Origin: Novipirellula galeiformis
Lineage (GTDB): Bacteria; Planctomycetota; Planctomycetia; Pirellulales; Pirellulaceae
Direction of reading: 5' to 3'
DNA length: 64,000 bases
NCBI RefSeq assembly: GCF_007860095.1
Contig: NZ_SJPT01000004.1
Span: 95,160 to 159,159 of the forward strand
The notes below the pieces were generated by a model. It worked only from the letters and a program-made list of their open reading frames with translations, made no database searches and had not been told where the DNA came from. How positions within the stretch are numbered: the first letter of the stretch is position 1; every line of letters starts with the position of its first letter. The translations under genes and the position numbers were made by a program. Shown here in pieces: positions 16,891 through 25,948 of this stretch.

Positions 16891-18850
16891 CGTTCGCCTC
16901 GCTATCGTCCACCGTTACCAATTCGTCGTAGTCTCCCTCGCCGGTGTCAAAGCGTGCGGCAAAGAAATCTGCGATCAAATGCTTGCCTAGAACCGTTCGG
17001 CAGCGGCGTTGGCCGAGCGAACGATAAATCATCCACTGTTCGGACCCGACCTGGACGCGGAATCCCACCGCTTCATGCCGATCGCACAAGCGACGCTCGT
17101 CGCCGACCGTCAATTGTCGCCACGTCCGCTTGCGCCGGAATCGCCGCTGTTGCAAATCAAACCAAAGTGGCATGTAGAGCGCCCCATTGCCCTGAGCCGT
17201 CCAGACCAAGTGGTCATCTTCGCTTGCCGAAAGCTTCGTCGTCGTCGGACCAATACGCCATTCCGATGCCGACAAAGGCATCACCAACGCGCGAGGCTGG
17301 CCGTCACTCAAAAACAGTTCGCGAGTCTCATTTTCGAGCTCGGCCGAGATGCCCGCAGCGACCGGAATCCGAGTCGAGTAGCGGATCGACTTTAGCGGAG
17401 TTGCGGCATCCGATTCCGAGTCCTGACACGGCAGCACCCCATCGGCCATCATCAAACAACGATCGTCCCGAATCAACATCAGCTGCCGCTGCAGCACAAC
17501 GCCGCCTGTCCACGGTTGCTCGATTTCAATGAAGTGCACGTCGTCATCGGTGTACTCGCAAACCAGCGACCAATCGCCCGAGGGTTGTTGGTCGACTCCG
17601 TCGATCTCGATCGACGTTTGCACGGTCCCCGATACCACTCGCGTTCGCCCCGCATAGATCTCGAGCTCGTTATGTTCGCCACGGTAACTCAGGTGAGTAC
17701 GCCCACGACGCACATCCCATTCGGGCAGCATGATCGCAAGCTTGGCATCTTCGCAGTGATGAAATGCATCAGGCAAACAAACCTCCCAAGCCAACCGTCC
17801 ACCGCTATGACTGAGCCCGAGTGCGGCTTCAGTCGCCGGGCGAAGGGTCTCGGGATCAAACGCCATGGCATACTCGAGCAAGCCGCCTTGGCCCCGATCG
17901 TCTTTGACCTCTTTACGCGTCAGCGGGCTGAACGCAGACGTACCGTGATGCGTCGTCATCGCGGCGACCCAAGTGGCCAATTGGTCGCCAATGGACGTCC
18001 ACGACTTCAAAAAGGTCTTCTTCGTAGTCGCTTTCAATAGTTCTTGACAACGGAGTAGCGAACCGAGGACCAGTCGCGTCGCGGCGGGTTTGGCCAACAC
18101 CGCGGGGATCGCTTCATCCTCGTGATCACACCACAGCGCGAGCGCATCGATGGCCGATTTTTGAGCCCGTTTGCACGACGGCAAATCGGCTAGTCTCCAG
18201 GCGAGCGTCAAACCAAGCTCCGCGCCGACGATCAAATGGGCGGGCGAATCGGGCCGGTGCGTCTGGAGCACCCCTTCGCGGAACTGTTGCAACGATCCGA
18301 GCAACTCCCACCAAAGTGCGGGCTCAAGATGTTGACTCAGCATGGGCATCGCGCCAGCCCAAAGGATCGCATCGTGGCACGAGATCACGGACCGATCCCC
18401 ATGATCAAGTTGGACAATCATTTCCGCCGTGGCCGCAACCCAATCGACCGGGCGAGTCGAACCGCGACGCCGAGGCGGTTGGTCACACGCCATTTGGCTC
18501 AGCCCTTGGCGCACCGGATCGACCGCAGTTTCGATCGACGTGGCGAGCCCCCATCGATAGACGGTTCCAGCCACCGCGGCGGGGCCGAACACCTTTTTTG
18601 CCGACTTCGTTTCACCACGCTCGGCGAACTTTTTGCAGAGTGTTTCCCAATTCGCCTCTGATACACGATCCCCATTTGGCAGCCTCTCGCCGCCGTCATG
18701 ATCGACACCCCTGACGACGTCGTCCGGTACAGCTATCTTGGTCATGGACGATGACTTCGTTTGAGCCTCGGCTTGGTTCAAGGCCGCTTGACCGCGGGGG
18801 GCTGGTTTCTTGTTCAAGGCGTTTTCGGCCTCCGTGATTTTCGTCGACAT
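16883..18850 (-). CDS. Uncharacterised 655-residue protein
   Basis: Not recognised. The start at ATG 18850 gives a polar N-terminus (MSTKITEAENALNKKPAPRG) without a signal peptide; a second start at MTKIAVPDD, about 36 residues in, is possible. Residues ~90-330 look mainly helical and Trp/Leu-rich (ALWWELLGSLQQF, AELGLTLAWRLADL). Residues ~340-640 look beta-rich (WSLVCEYTDDDVHFIEIEQP, RQLMLIRDDRCLMMADGVLP). A helical barrel followed by a beta-sandwich recalls the heparinase II/III type lyase layout, but I see no catalytic motif, so this is only a shape comparison. It overlaps the YggS-like gene downstream. Confidence 0.7.
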   Translation of the reverse strand: MSTKITEAENALNKKPAPRGQAALNQAEAQTKSSSMTKIAVPDDVVRGVDHDGGERLPNGDRVSEANWETLCKKFAERGETKSAKKVFGPAAVAGTVYRWGLATSIETAVDPVRQGLSQMACDQPPRRRGSTRPVDWVAATAEMIVQLDHGDRSVISCHDAILWAGAMPMLSQHLEPALWWELLGSLQQFREGVLQTHRPDSPAHLIVGAELGLTLAWRLADLPSCKRAQKSAIDALALWCDHEDEAIPAVLAKPAATRLVLGSLLRCQELLKATTKKTFLKSWTSIGDQLATWVAAMTTHHGTSAFSPLTRKEVKDDRGQGGLLEYAMAFDPETLRPATEAALGLSHSGGRLAWEVCLPDAFHHCEDAKLAIMLPEWDVRRGRTHLSYRGEHNELEIYAGRTRVVSGTVQTSIEIDGVDQQPSGDWSLVCEYTDDDVHFIEIEQPWTGGVVLQRQLMLIRDDRCLMMADGVLPCQDSESDAATPLKSIRYSTRIPVAAGISAELENETRELFLSDGQPRALVMPLSASEWRIGPTTTKLSASEDDHLVWTAQGNGALYMPLWFDLQQRRFRRKRTWRQLTVGDERRLCDRHEAVGFRVQVGSEQWMIYRSLGQRRCRTVLGKHLIADFFAARFDTGEGDYDELVTVDDSEANDD

Positions 18851-18966
18851 GGGGTATAATGCGTTGGCTAGAAGTATCGTTTTTCATGCCTCGATTCGGC
18901 TGCTGTATACCTTACTCATTCAGCCGTTTGACGCTAGCACTTCCCAATCGACTCGACCGACGCCGC

Positions 18967-20163
18967 ATGACTGTAATCGCTATGTTCTCCCGCAGATTGA
19001 CTCCCTTCTTCTTGTTGGCCATCACGATGGGGGTCGGGTGCAGCCGCAATGCGGAATCCCCCAACGCCGTGCCCGCACCGCAACCCCATCCTACCACGGG
19101 CGTCACCAGCGTTGAAAACACGGCAACCGTTGAAAACACGGCAAATCCGGAGCTCAGTGCGGTGCCTTCCCCCGCCCCTAAGGTTACCCCACCGCCCACT
19201 TCGCCCCCTGCTCCCTCCACGACGCCCCAGCCCCAGGCACAGCCCCAGGCACAGGCACCGCCGCCGACCGAGCCCCGGCAATTGCCAAGGGTCGACACGA
19301 AAGCGAAGCAGGACGATTCCGTGATGTCCACAAGCCCTCCCGATGACGAGGCGAACCGGTCCCCATCGCCCGCCGACGCGGCCGAGCCAGTGGCCGAAGA
19401 GGAAGAAAAGTCACCAAGGCAATATTTGAGCGAACAATTATTGCCGCCCGCCGGAGCGAAACGGTTAAGCAAGGAATCATTGCTGTGGGTCGACCGCAAT
19501 TTGAATCGCGTCTACATCGATGGGTATATCGCGATGGATCGCGGCGCCTTGGAAATGTTTGCCTGTCCGGTGGGAAGCAAGGAACACGAATCGATTGTCG
19601 CAGTGGTTGCCAAATCAAGTGAAGTCCACGCCGCACTGCTCGCCATCGGGGCCCAATCCGGAACGACGGCGATGTTCAATCCCAGTTTCGTGCCTCCGAC
19701 CGGTCAAACCATTCGCGTTTGGGCATGTTGGCATGACAAGCAGGGCAAATTTCACGTCACCGATGCCCGTCGTTGGGTTCAAAACGTGGACACCAAGGAA
19801 GCGGTCGAAGCGGATTGGGTCTTCGCAGGCAGCGGATTCTACAAAGATGAAGAGGATGGCCGCGAATATTATCGCGCCGACGGTGGCGACATGATTTGTG
19901 TGTCGAACTTCAGCACCGCGATGATGGACCTTTCGCTGGCGAGCAGCGCCGATGCCGACTCCTTGATGTTCCAACCATTCCAGGGCCGGGTGCCCGAACG
20001 CGGCACCCCGGTACGATTGATCTTGGTACCGATCCCCGTGCCGACCGACGCGCCCACACCGAAACTAACCCCTCAGCAAGATCCGAACGTTGCTCCAAGC
20101 GAAGAGGTGTTGCAGAAGCGAGCGCAAGCGCCGAAGACCGACAGCGGCGAAGACGGAGAATGA
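18967..20163 (+). CDS. Proline-rich lipoprotein of unknown function
   Basis: Starting at ATG 18967 or 18982 the protein begins with a lipoprotein signal: FFLLAITMGVGC, with the lipobox ending at Cys. The in-frame extension back to 18859 adds no sensible sequence. Residues ~25-130 are rich in Pro, Ala, Gln and Thr, a likely disordered tether. A folded domain follows (~150-370) with KEHESIVAVVAKSSEVHAAL, AGSGFYKDEEDGREYY and GDMICVSNFSTAMMDL, and then a second short Pro-rich tail. The folded part resembles conserved planctomycete exported proteins of unknown function. It is divergent from the 655-residue gene, with only a short shared promoter region. Confidence 0.75.
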   Translation: MTVIAMFSRRLTPFFLLAITMGVGCSRNAESPNAVPAPQPHPTTGVTSVENTATVENTANPELSAVPSPAPKVTPPPTSPPAPSTTPQPQAQPQAQAPPPTEPRQLPRVDTKAKQDDSVMSTSPPDDEANRSPSPADAAEPVAEEEEKSPRQYLSEQLLPPAGAKRLSKESLLWVDRNLNRVYIDGYIAMDRGALEMFACPVGSKEHESIVAVVAKSSEVHAALLAIGAQSGTTAMFNPSFVPPTGQTIRVWACWHDKQGKFHVTDARRWVQNVDTKEAVEADWVFAGSGFYKDEEDGREYYRADGGDMICVSNFSTAMMDLSLASSADADSLMFQPFQGRVPERGTPVRLILVPIPVPTDAPTPKLTPQQDPNVAPSEEVLQKRAQAPKTDSGEDGE

Positions 20164-20248
20164 CGGGTAACGTGATCCGAGAGGCGGCACTGAAAACGAC
20201 GCGGCAGCGAGCATTTTAAGATAGGTCGCAGGGCCGCGAGTAGATCGC

Positions 20249-20304
20249 AGGGCCGGTTCGGGCCGAACCGTTTGTGATTGGCCGGTGGGAACGGGCCCTA
20301 CATC
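20249..20304. repeat. Intergenic palindromic repeat, family 2 (TGTAGGGC type)
   Basis: The right arm GGCCGGTGGGAACGGGCCC plus TACA, read in reverse complement, matches the left arm of the element at 29262-29333 (TGTAGGGC, then GTTCCCA, CGGCCAA and CACAA in the same order). The left arm here is degenerate. It lies between the convergent lipoprotein and TIM-barrel genes. Confidence 0.55.
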
Positions 20305-20430
20305 CCACATCCATTTCGAAGACACTCTTGGCAAAACGAAACAAGGCCAGAACCGCGGATGCGAATTCTGGCCTTGTTCGATGACGTTTTGATGTGGCGG
20401 AGCGATTGCTAAACCGCCCGAATGCCACAC

Positions 20431-21348
20431 TTAGATCGCTGGCGTTGGCTCGTAAGGAACGTCTTCGATCAAATCCATTGGCAACGGTGCGACGTGAACG
20501 CCCGCGTCCTTGGAGATCGAATCGATCGCTTCTTGGCCCTTCTGAACCGTGTTTTCACGGGTTTGCCCTTTGTAACGCGACGACGAGGCGGTCGGGCAAA
20601 CCGGACCACTGTAGCTAACCGACTTCAGATGGCTGACCACGCTGACGTGAGCCAATGCGCCTTCTTTTTCTGGCAACACGCGATCGGTCGTCTTGGCGGT
20701 TTCGACGGTGGCGTCACTGGCAACCGATCCCAAACGTACCGCAACAATCTTCTCGGCATCGATGCTGGTCAATTGCTCAAGCGTGCCCTTGCCCACGACC
20801 CAATCGAACGTGTCGATGATGTAGCCGATGTTCGCAGCAGGAATGCTGCTGACCAACGCGATAAAGCCTTCGACATCGCGAATGAATTCGAACTCTTTGC
20901 CTTCGGCCAATTCCTTGCCCGCGGAGAACGAAACGCCTAAACGGATTTCGCGAGGAGCCAAAACTTCCGCGATTTGGTTCAAACGAGCACGTTGAGTCTC
21001 GAAGTACTCTGGGTACGGCAAGCGGTCGGTAGCCACGGGCAAACGCAGGTACGCTCGCTTGACCAACAATTCCTTGGCGATTTCAGCCATCGGGTGAAGC
21101 GTCGCGACTTGGGCGGTAAACGTGTCGTCGTCCGCGTCCAAATTGACACCGAGATCGAAGCCACCAATTTTAATGTCGGCTGCACGCAGATACTTGGTCG
21201 CGTCTTCCAAGCTGGTCCGTTGCGAGCGACGGAGCATGTCGGCCATATCGACATCCATTCCACGGAACCCGTAGGTCAACGCCAACTCGATTAATTCACT
21301 TTGACGGCCGTTGATTCCAAGTAACCAAGGAGAAAAATTCTTGAACAT
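20431..21348 (-). CDS. TIM-barrel protein of the sugar phosphate isomerase/epimerase type
   Basis: 305 residues from ATG 21348, which is preceded at good spacing by AGGAAG. No signal peptide. The pattern of alternating strands and helices with FKNFSPWLLGINGRQSELIE, GFRGMDVDMADML, KIGGFDLGVN, GVSFSAGKELAEG and IGYIIDTFDWVVGKG is that of AP-endonuclease-2-like sugar isomerases. The usual His/Glu/Asp metal ligands are not all obvious, so catalysis is uncertain. It stands alone between an intergenic repeat and the PhnP-like gene, which is divergent. Confidence 0.7.
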   Translation of the reverse strand: MFKNFSPWLLGINGRQSELIELALTYGFRGMDVDMADMLRRSQRTSLEDATKYLRAADIKIGGFDLGVNLDADDDTFTAQVATLHPMAEIAKELLVKRAYLRLPVATDRLPYPEYFETQRARLNQIAEVLAPREIRLGVSFSAGKELAEGKEFEFIRDVEGFIALVSSIPAANIGYIIDTFDWVVGKGTLEQLTSIDAEKIVAVRLGSVASDATVETAKTTDRVLPEKEGALAHVSVVSHLKSVSYSGPVCPTASSSRYKGQTRENTVQKGQEAIDSISKDAGVHVAPLPMDLIEDVPYEPTPAI

Positions 21349-21420
21349 TCAGTCTTCCTGCTTTTTTGATGACGATTAACGTGATTGGCTCAATATTGAG
21401 CTGATAAAAAACGGAGCCGA

Positions 21421-21500
21421 TGGCGTTAGCCACGGGCCTCGACGAGGCACCAAGATTGTGTAGGAAGGTCCGAGGCGATCGCCTGCGGCTCACGAAAACA
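21421..21500. repeat. Partial intergenic repeat (GGCGTTAGCCACGG type)
   Basis: The motif GGCGTTAGCCACGG occurs here between divergent genes and again near 31457. Here it is followed by a GAGGC-rich palindromic stretch ending in GATCGCCTGCGGCTCAC. Confidence 0.45.
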
Positions 21501-21602
21501 CATTGATTTCTATCAGCCAAGCATGAGAGTATCGCAGAAACAGCCCTCTCCAGCCAAGGGGCTTATTGACAGCTTTCCGAATCGCTGAGAAGTTCAGCCA
21601 CT

Positions 21603-22526
21603 ATGGCCAATCCTTCCCACCCGCCGACCCCCTCTAACGACACCTCGCAGCAAGCGACTCCGCCCCGGCATGCTAGCCAAAATCCGCGTCAAGCCGAAGT
21701 CGTTTTTCTTGGCACCGGAACCAGCGTCGGCGTGCCTGCATTGGGCTGCCAATGCGCCGTCTGCACAAGCGATTCACCCCGCAATAACCGCACCCGATGT
21801 GCCATTGCCGTCCATTTACCCGCGGCCATCGCGGACCACGATCCGGCGGTCGATCCCAACGCTCCTCAGCACGGCTCGCGAACCATCTTGATCGATACCC
21901 CGCCCGACCTGCGGACCCAATTGTTGAGGGAAAAAATCTCCCTCATCCACGCCGTTTTGTTTACCCACGAACACGCCGATCACCTGTTTGGCTTGGACGA
22001 CCTGCGACTTTTCCCGTTCCGGCTTGGGCACCCAGTCCCCCTATACTGCCAAACCCGCGTCGAACAGCGGATTCGGCATTCGTTTGATTACGCCTTCTCC
22101 CATCGCGAGCCCACCCACCCTGGCGCGGTTCCCCAGCTGGAGTTTTGCAACATCGACGAGGCTCCGTTCGAGGTGTTGGGGGTCCGCGTGACGCCGATCC
22201 CCATGACCCACGGGCCCCGATTCCATGTGCTGGGATTCCGCATCGGTGATTTTGCCTATTGTACCGATACCAATGGTATTCCCGATTCTTCGCTCGAGCG
22301 GCTGCGCGGGGTCCGAACGTTCGTGGTTGGAGCGCTTCGCCATACGCCTCATCCGACGCACTTCAGTTTGCAGGAGGCGATCGACATGGCGACCAAGGTC
22401 GGTGCCGCGCAAACCTACTTAACCCATATCTCGCACGATCTGGACCACGAAAAAACAACGAGTCAGTTGCCCGCAGGCGTGGCGATGAGCTACGACGGTT
22501 TACGCGTGAAGATTAATTTTGATTGA
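21603..22526 (+). CDS. PhnP-like metallo-beta-lactamase-fold hydrolase
   Basis: 307 residues from ATG 21603 with a polar N-terminal tail of ~35 residues before the fold starts at VVFLGTGTSVGVPALGC. A structural zinc cluster CQCAVC, common in PhnP-type enzymes, follows at once. The metal site is THEHADHLFG (HxHxDH), with later ligands in ITPIPMTHGP-like, YCTDTNG and LTHISHDLDHE positions. Family members are cytosolic phosphodiesterases acting on cyclic phosphates or nucleotides; the substrate cannot be told from sequence. It is 146 bp upstream of the DUF485/symporter pair, on the same strand. Confidence 0.85.
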   Translation: MANPSHPPTPSNDTSQQATPPRHASQNPRQAEVVFLGTGTSVGVPALGCQCAVCTSDSPRNNRTRCAIAVHLPAAIADHDPAVDPNAPQHGSRTILIDTPPDLRTQLLREKISLIHAVLFTHEHADHLFGLDDLRLFPFRLGHPVPLYCQTRVEQRIRHSFDYAFSHREPTHPGAVPQLEFCNIDEAPFEVLGVRVTPIPMTHGPRFHVLGFRIGDFAYCTDTNGIPDSSLERLRGVRTFVVGALRHTPHPTHFSLQEAIDMATKVGAAQTYLTHISHDLDHEKTTSQLPAGVAMSYDGLRVKINFD

Positions 22527-22671
22527 GTTGCAGTGGAGTTCGGTTGCAAATGCCCACCCGCGACCACACACGCGATGAAGGAGCGGTTAAGATGGGCCTC
22601 GCGAATTCCACTGCGGCAGCGTTTCCCCCCCTCCTTCACTCTTCATTCTTCATTCTTGAATTTCTTAGCCC

Positions 22672-22986
22672 ATGCCTCATCCTTTGCCCAAGCCGGACGT
22701 GCCCACTGAGGCGCGCCAGTACAACTCACGACTCGGCATCGTGTTGTTCGTTATTTACTTGGTTCTCTATGCCGGGTTCGTGTTCATCAATGCATTTAAC
22801 GCGTCCCAAATGGAAACGATTGTCGTCGCAGGACTGAACCTGGCGATCGTTTACGGATTTGGTTTGATCATCGCAGCGATCTTGATGGCACTGCTTTACG
22901 GAGTGATGTGTCGCAATGAACCGATCGTTGACGCTGCAACCGACCAAACCGCCAACAACGAATCAAGCGAAGGAGCGTCGAAATGA
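22672..22986 (+). CDS. DUF485 small membrane protein, symporter partner
   Basis: 104 residues with two transmembrane helices, GIVLFVIYLVLYAGFVFIN and LAIVYGFGLIIAAILMALLY, joined by a short loop. That is the DUF485 (YjcH-type) architecture found beside acetate-type sodium:solute symporters. Its ATGA stop/start overlap with the next gene implies coupled translation. DUF485 proteins are thought to assist or regulate the symporter, which the arrangement here supports. A pyrimidine-rich leader precedes the start, with no clear Shine-Dalgarno. Confidence 0.85.
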   Translation: MPHPLPKPDVPTEARQYNSRLGIVLFVIYLVLYAGFVFINAFNASQMETIVVAGLNLAIVYGFGLIIAAILMALLYGVMCRNEPIVDAATDQTANNESSEGASK

Positions 22987-24914
22987 TTTATGACCCTTCC
23001 TGGATCGCAGTCTTCGTTTTCCTCGCCTTCGTCGTCGTCACCGTCGGACTTAGTTTCTTTCTGGGGCGTAAAGCAACCTCCAGTGAAGGTTACTTTGCCG
23101 CACACGGACAAATCCCCTGGTTCATCAACGGGGTCGCGTTTGCGGGCGATTATTTGTCTGCCGCGTCGTTTCTAGGCATTTGCGGGATGATCGCCGCCTA
23201 TGGCTACGACGGTTTTCTATATTCCATCGGTTACTTAGCCGGTTGGATCGTGGCCCTCTTTGTAATCGCCGAGCCGATGAAACGACTCGGTCGATTCACG
23301 TTTGCCGACGCCCTGGATGCCCAATTCAATTCACGCGGAATTAAACTTGCCGCCGGCATCAGCACGTTGGCCGTCAGCATTTTTTATCTGATCCCGCAAA
23401 TGGTCGGGGCCGGTTCGTTAATCCAACCACTGCTAGGATTTCCGCATTGGGTCGGCGTCGTGATGGTCGGCGTCGTTGTAATCGTGATCGTCGTGACGGC
23501 GGGCATGGTTTCGACCACCTGGGTTCAATTCCTCAAAGGATCGCTGTTGGTCTTCTTCAGTGCGATTTTGGTGGTGATGCTGTTGAGGCAAGGCTTCGTG
23601 GAGTCCGATGGCGGACTGCAATCAATCGGGCCGATCGATTCGGCGACTGTTTCAGCGCCCCAGATTGAGGGCCGCGATACGATTCCGGCAACCGACGCAT
23701 GGGCTGAGCACCCCGAGTTCGTACGACTTGCGAACTCCGAAGGCGGATTCACGATCTTTCGTGTCGAAGCCTCCGCCGAGAACCCCAATCAAGTGATGTT
23801 GCGTCAGGCTCAAGCGATTTCCACCTCCGTCAATGGAGAACAATTCGTCGATGGATTGCCGTTCGGTGCGAGCGAAGGACAACGTCAACTGTTACCGATT
23901 GGACATATCTCCAAACTTCCGTCGGACTACGAAGCCTCGACTCCCCTCGGTCCCATTTCGTTTTTCACGACCCTCTCTAAAAGTGAGATTGTGCTGTGGG
24001 GCAACGAGGTGATCCGTCATCCCGACGGAGCGACGACCAAGGTCTACTTTCAAAAGCCGACCGCGGGCACGCAAGTTCTGCGACCGGGAGAGCACCCGAT
24101 GTTTTCCGGGATTCGCGGAGGCCAACCGACCGACCGCATTAACTTTTTGTCGTTGATGTTGGCGCTGTTCTGCGGAACCGCATCGCTACCCCACATTTTG
24201 ATTCGTTACTACACGGTCAAAGATGGATCGGCGGCTCGTAAAAGCACGATTGTGGGAATCGCCAGCATCGGATTCTTCTATGTCTTGACGCTCTATCTCG
24301 GTCTCGGAGCGATGACCAGCAATGCACTCGATTTGACCGACACCAATATGGCTGCCCCACTCTTGGCACGCAGTATAAGCCAATGGTTGTTCGCCATCAT
24401 CTCGGCAATCGCGTTCACCACCGTACTTGGGACGGTCAGCGGATTGATCTTGGCCAGTAGTGGTGCGGTGGCTCACGATTTGATCGGCGGCGTGTTGGGC
24501 ATCGAATTGAGCGGACACACGCAAGTTCGCGTCGCGAAGCTGGCAGCCGTGTTCGTGGGCTTGATTGCGATCCTACTCGGTATCGCATTCAAAGAAATGA
24601 ACGTCAGCTATCTGGTCGGTTGGGCGTTCAGCGTCGCTGCCAGTGCTAACTTGCCCGCACTCGTGATGCTGTTGTTCTGGAAACGCACGACCAAGGAAGG
24701 CATCATCTCCAGCGTGATCGTCGGCATGCTCAGCTCGCTGGGGTGGATTCTGCTATCGGCGGACACCTACGAGAAGGTCTTCGGATGGGACGGCGCGGAT
24801 GCAATCGTGCCGTTCGCTCAACCCGGCATCGTCACGATCCCGTTAGCATTTGTTGCCTTGGTCGTGGTTTCTCTGCTGACAAAGCGAGAGACGCCGGAAG
24901 CTTCCCACGCGTAG
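22983..24914 (+). CDS. Sodium:solute symporter of the ActP (acetate) type, with extra loop
   Basis: 643 residues, longer than the ~550 usual for ActP. The N-terminal half has family segments GYFAAHGQIPWFINGVAFAG, YLSAASFLGICGMIAAYGYD and FTFADALDAQF; the C-terminal half has FCGTASLPHILIRYYTVKDG and a run of helices to ~635. Between them, residues ~210-380 form a hydrophilic insertion with no membrane helices (LQSIGPIDSATVSAPQ to GEHPMFSGIRGGQ), probably a folded periplasmic domain. Substrate is likely a short-chain monocarboxylate, inferred from family and from the DUF485 partner. A strong terminator follows at 24955. Confidence 0.85.
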   Translation: MIYDPSWIAVFVFLAFVVVTVGLSFFLGRKATSSEGYFAAHGQIPWFINGVAFAGDYLSAASFLGICGMIAAYGYDGFLYSIGYLAGWIVALFVIAEPMKRLGRFTFADALDAQFNSRGIKLAAGISTLAVSIFYLIPQMVGAGSLIQPLLGFPHWVGVVMVGVVVIVIVVTAGMVSTTWVQFLKGSLLVFFSAILVVMLLRQGFVESDGGLQSIGPIDSATVSAPQIEGRDTIPATDAWAEHPEFVRLANSEGGFTIFRVEASAENPNQVMLRQAQAISTSVNGEQFVDGLPFGASEGQRQLLPIGHISKLPSDYEASTPLGPISFFTTLSKSEIVLWGNEVIRHPDGATTKVYFQKPTAGTQVLRPGEHPMFSGIRGGQPTDRINFLSLMLALFCGTASLPHILIRYYTVKDGSAARKSTIVGIASIGFFYVLTLYLGLGAMTSNALDLTDTNMAAPLLARSISQWLFAIISAIAFTTVLGTVSGLILASSGAVAHDLIGGVLGIELSGHTQVRVAKLAAVFVGLIAILLGIAFKEMNVSYLVGWAFSVAASANLPALVMLLFWKRTTKEGIISSVIVGMLSSLGWILLSADTYEKVFGWDGADAIVPFAQPGIVTIPLAFVALVVVSLLTKRETPEASHA

Positions 24915-24954
24915 CTTCGCCATCGCAATAAACGATTCGCAATGAACGATTCCC

Positions 24955-24984
24955 AACGCCACCCTCGCGGTGGCGTTTTTTTTT
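24955..24984 (+). terminator. Rho-independent terminator after the symporter
   Basis: Perfect stem CGCCACC / GGTGGCG with loop CTCGC, followed by nine T residues (24976-24984), 41 bp after the symporter stop. A nearly identical hairpin follows the ceramidase-like gene at 29153. Confidence 0.9.
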
Positions 24985-25948
24985 GCCTCCCCACAACGAC
25001 TTGCCGCAGCCCCCTCTCTCTTTTTCACTCGACGACATCGCCCTCCGCCACACGCAAGCTCGACGATCGGCACAATCCGATCGCGATCACCCCATTCGCC
25101 CCCCTGATTTCTATCATTGGACTGGCGTTAACTCGTTTTGTGACGAAGACTTATCGCGGCTAACGTTGTTTTTGCTCCGACGGGAGACGCTGGAACGATG
25201 AAAGAGTCAGTCCCGATTGGAATCCGCTAAATGGATTTCCGTAACGGTGGCTAGCCCGGATATGGCATCCGAATGATCCAGAATCGTCTGAAGCGTTTAC
25301 TCCGAAAAGCGTTACCACGTTTGCATGATGTGCGAAATCAAAATCATAACGCCGAAGCGTAAGCGAGGAGTTTTAGGAAGCGTCCCTCGCTTACACTGCG
25401 GGTGATGAAAAACCTGGGCTCGCGGCAAATTTCAACTGGTTTGATGCTCGCTTTCTGGGTCGCCTTGATACCTGGGCCGCCTCGATACCTGGGCCGCCTC
25501 GATACTTGACGTTGCAACTCCAAAGAGCGAGAGAATCATCGCTTCCCGACCTCCCTAACGAACCTAACGAGCTAATGCGAAATGAGTTTCCCGCCGTCGA
25601 GAGCGCTCCACCGAACAAGACCGGTATTGGCAGGAAACTCGCATTTCCGCCCGATCACTCCCGATCTCCGCTGCGTCGGTGCTGGAGAACACTGAGATCC
25701 GCCGGACGCAGGCGGCTGGCGATCCCAGAGCCCCATTCGTAGCCACCCCCATCCCGCGTCGGTCATGATCTCCGATCACCTCGTGAAGTTTGAGTCCCGC
25801 TCGACCTCCCTTCACCGTCGAGCCGATTATCCGCATGCTCCTCCGCAGCGATCAGAGAATGGACGTAGACGAAACGGGTTCGGAATAAGACGCACAAAGA
25901 TCGGCCAACTCCATTCACACAAGACAACCTCACCGAGATCCCAACAAA
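24985..25948. other. Intergenic region with repeat, no gene seen
   Basis: About 960 bp upstream of gdhA. It holds a family-1 palindrome (about 25346-25408: CGAAGCGTAAGCGAGG arm, CCTCGCTTACACTGCGG arm) and a direct repeat of CTGGGCCGCCTCGATAC near 25471-25506. Frames here lack protein character. The gdhA promoter should be in the right-hand part. Confidence 0.5.

Noticed and set aside
16549..17532. Plus-strand frame of 327 codons
   Set aside because: Antisense to the YggS-like and 655-residue genes, with no protein-like features.
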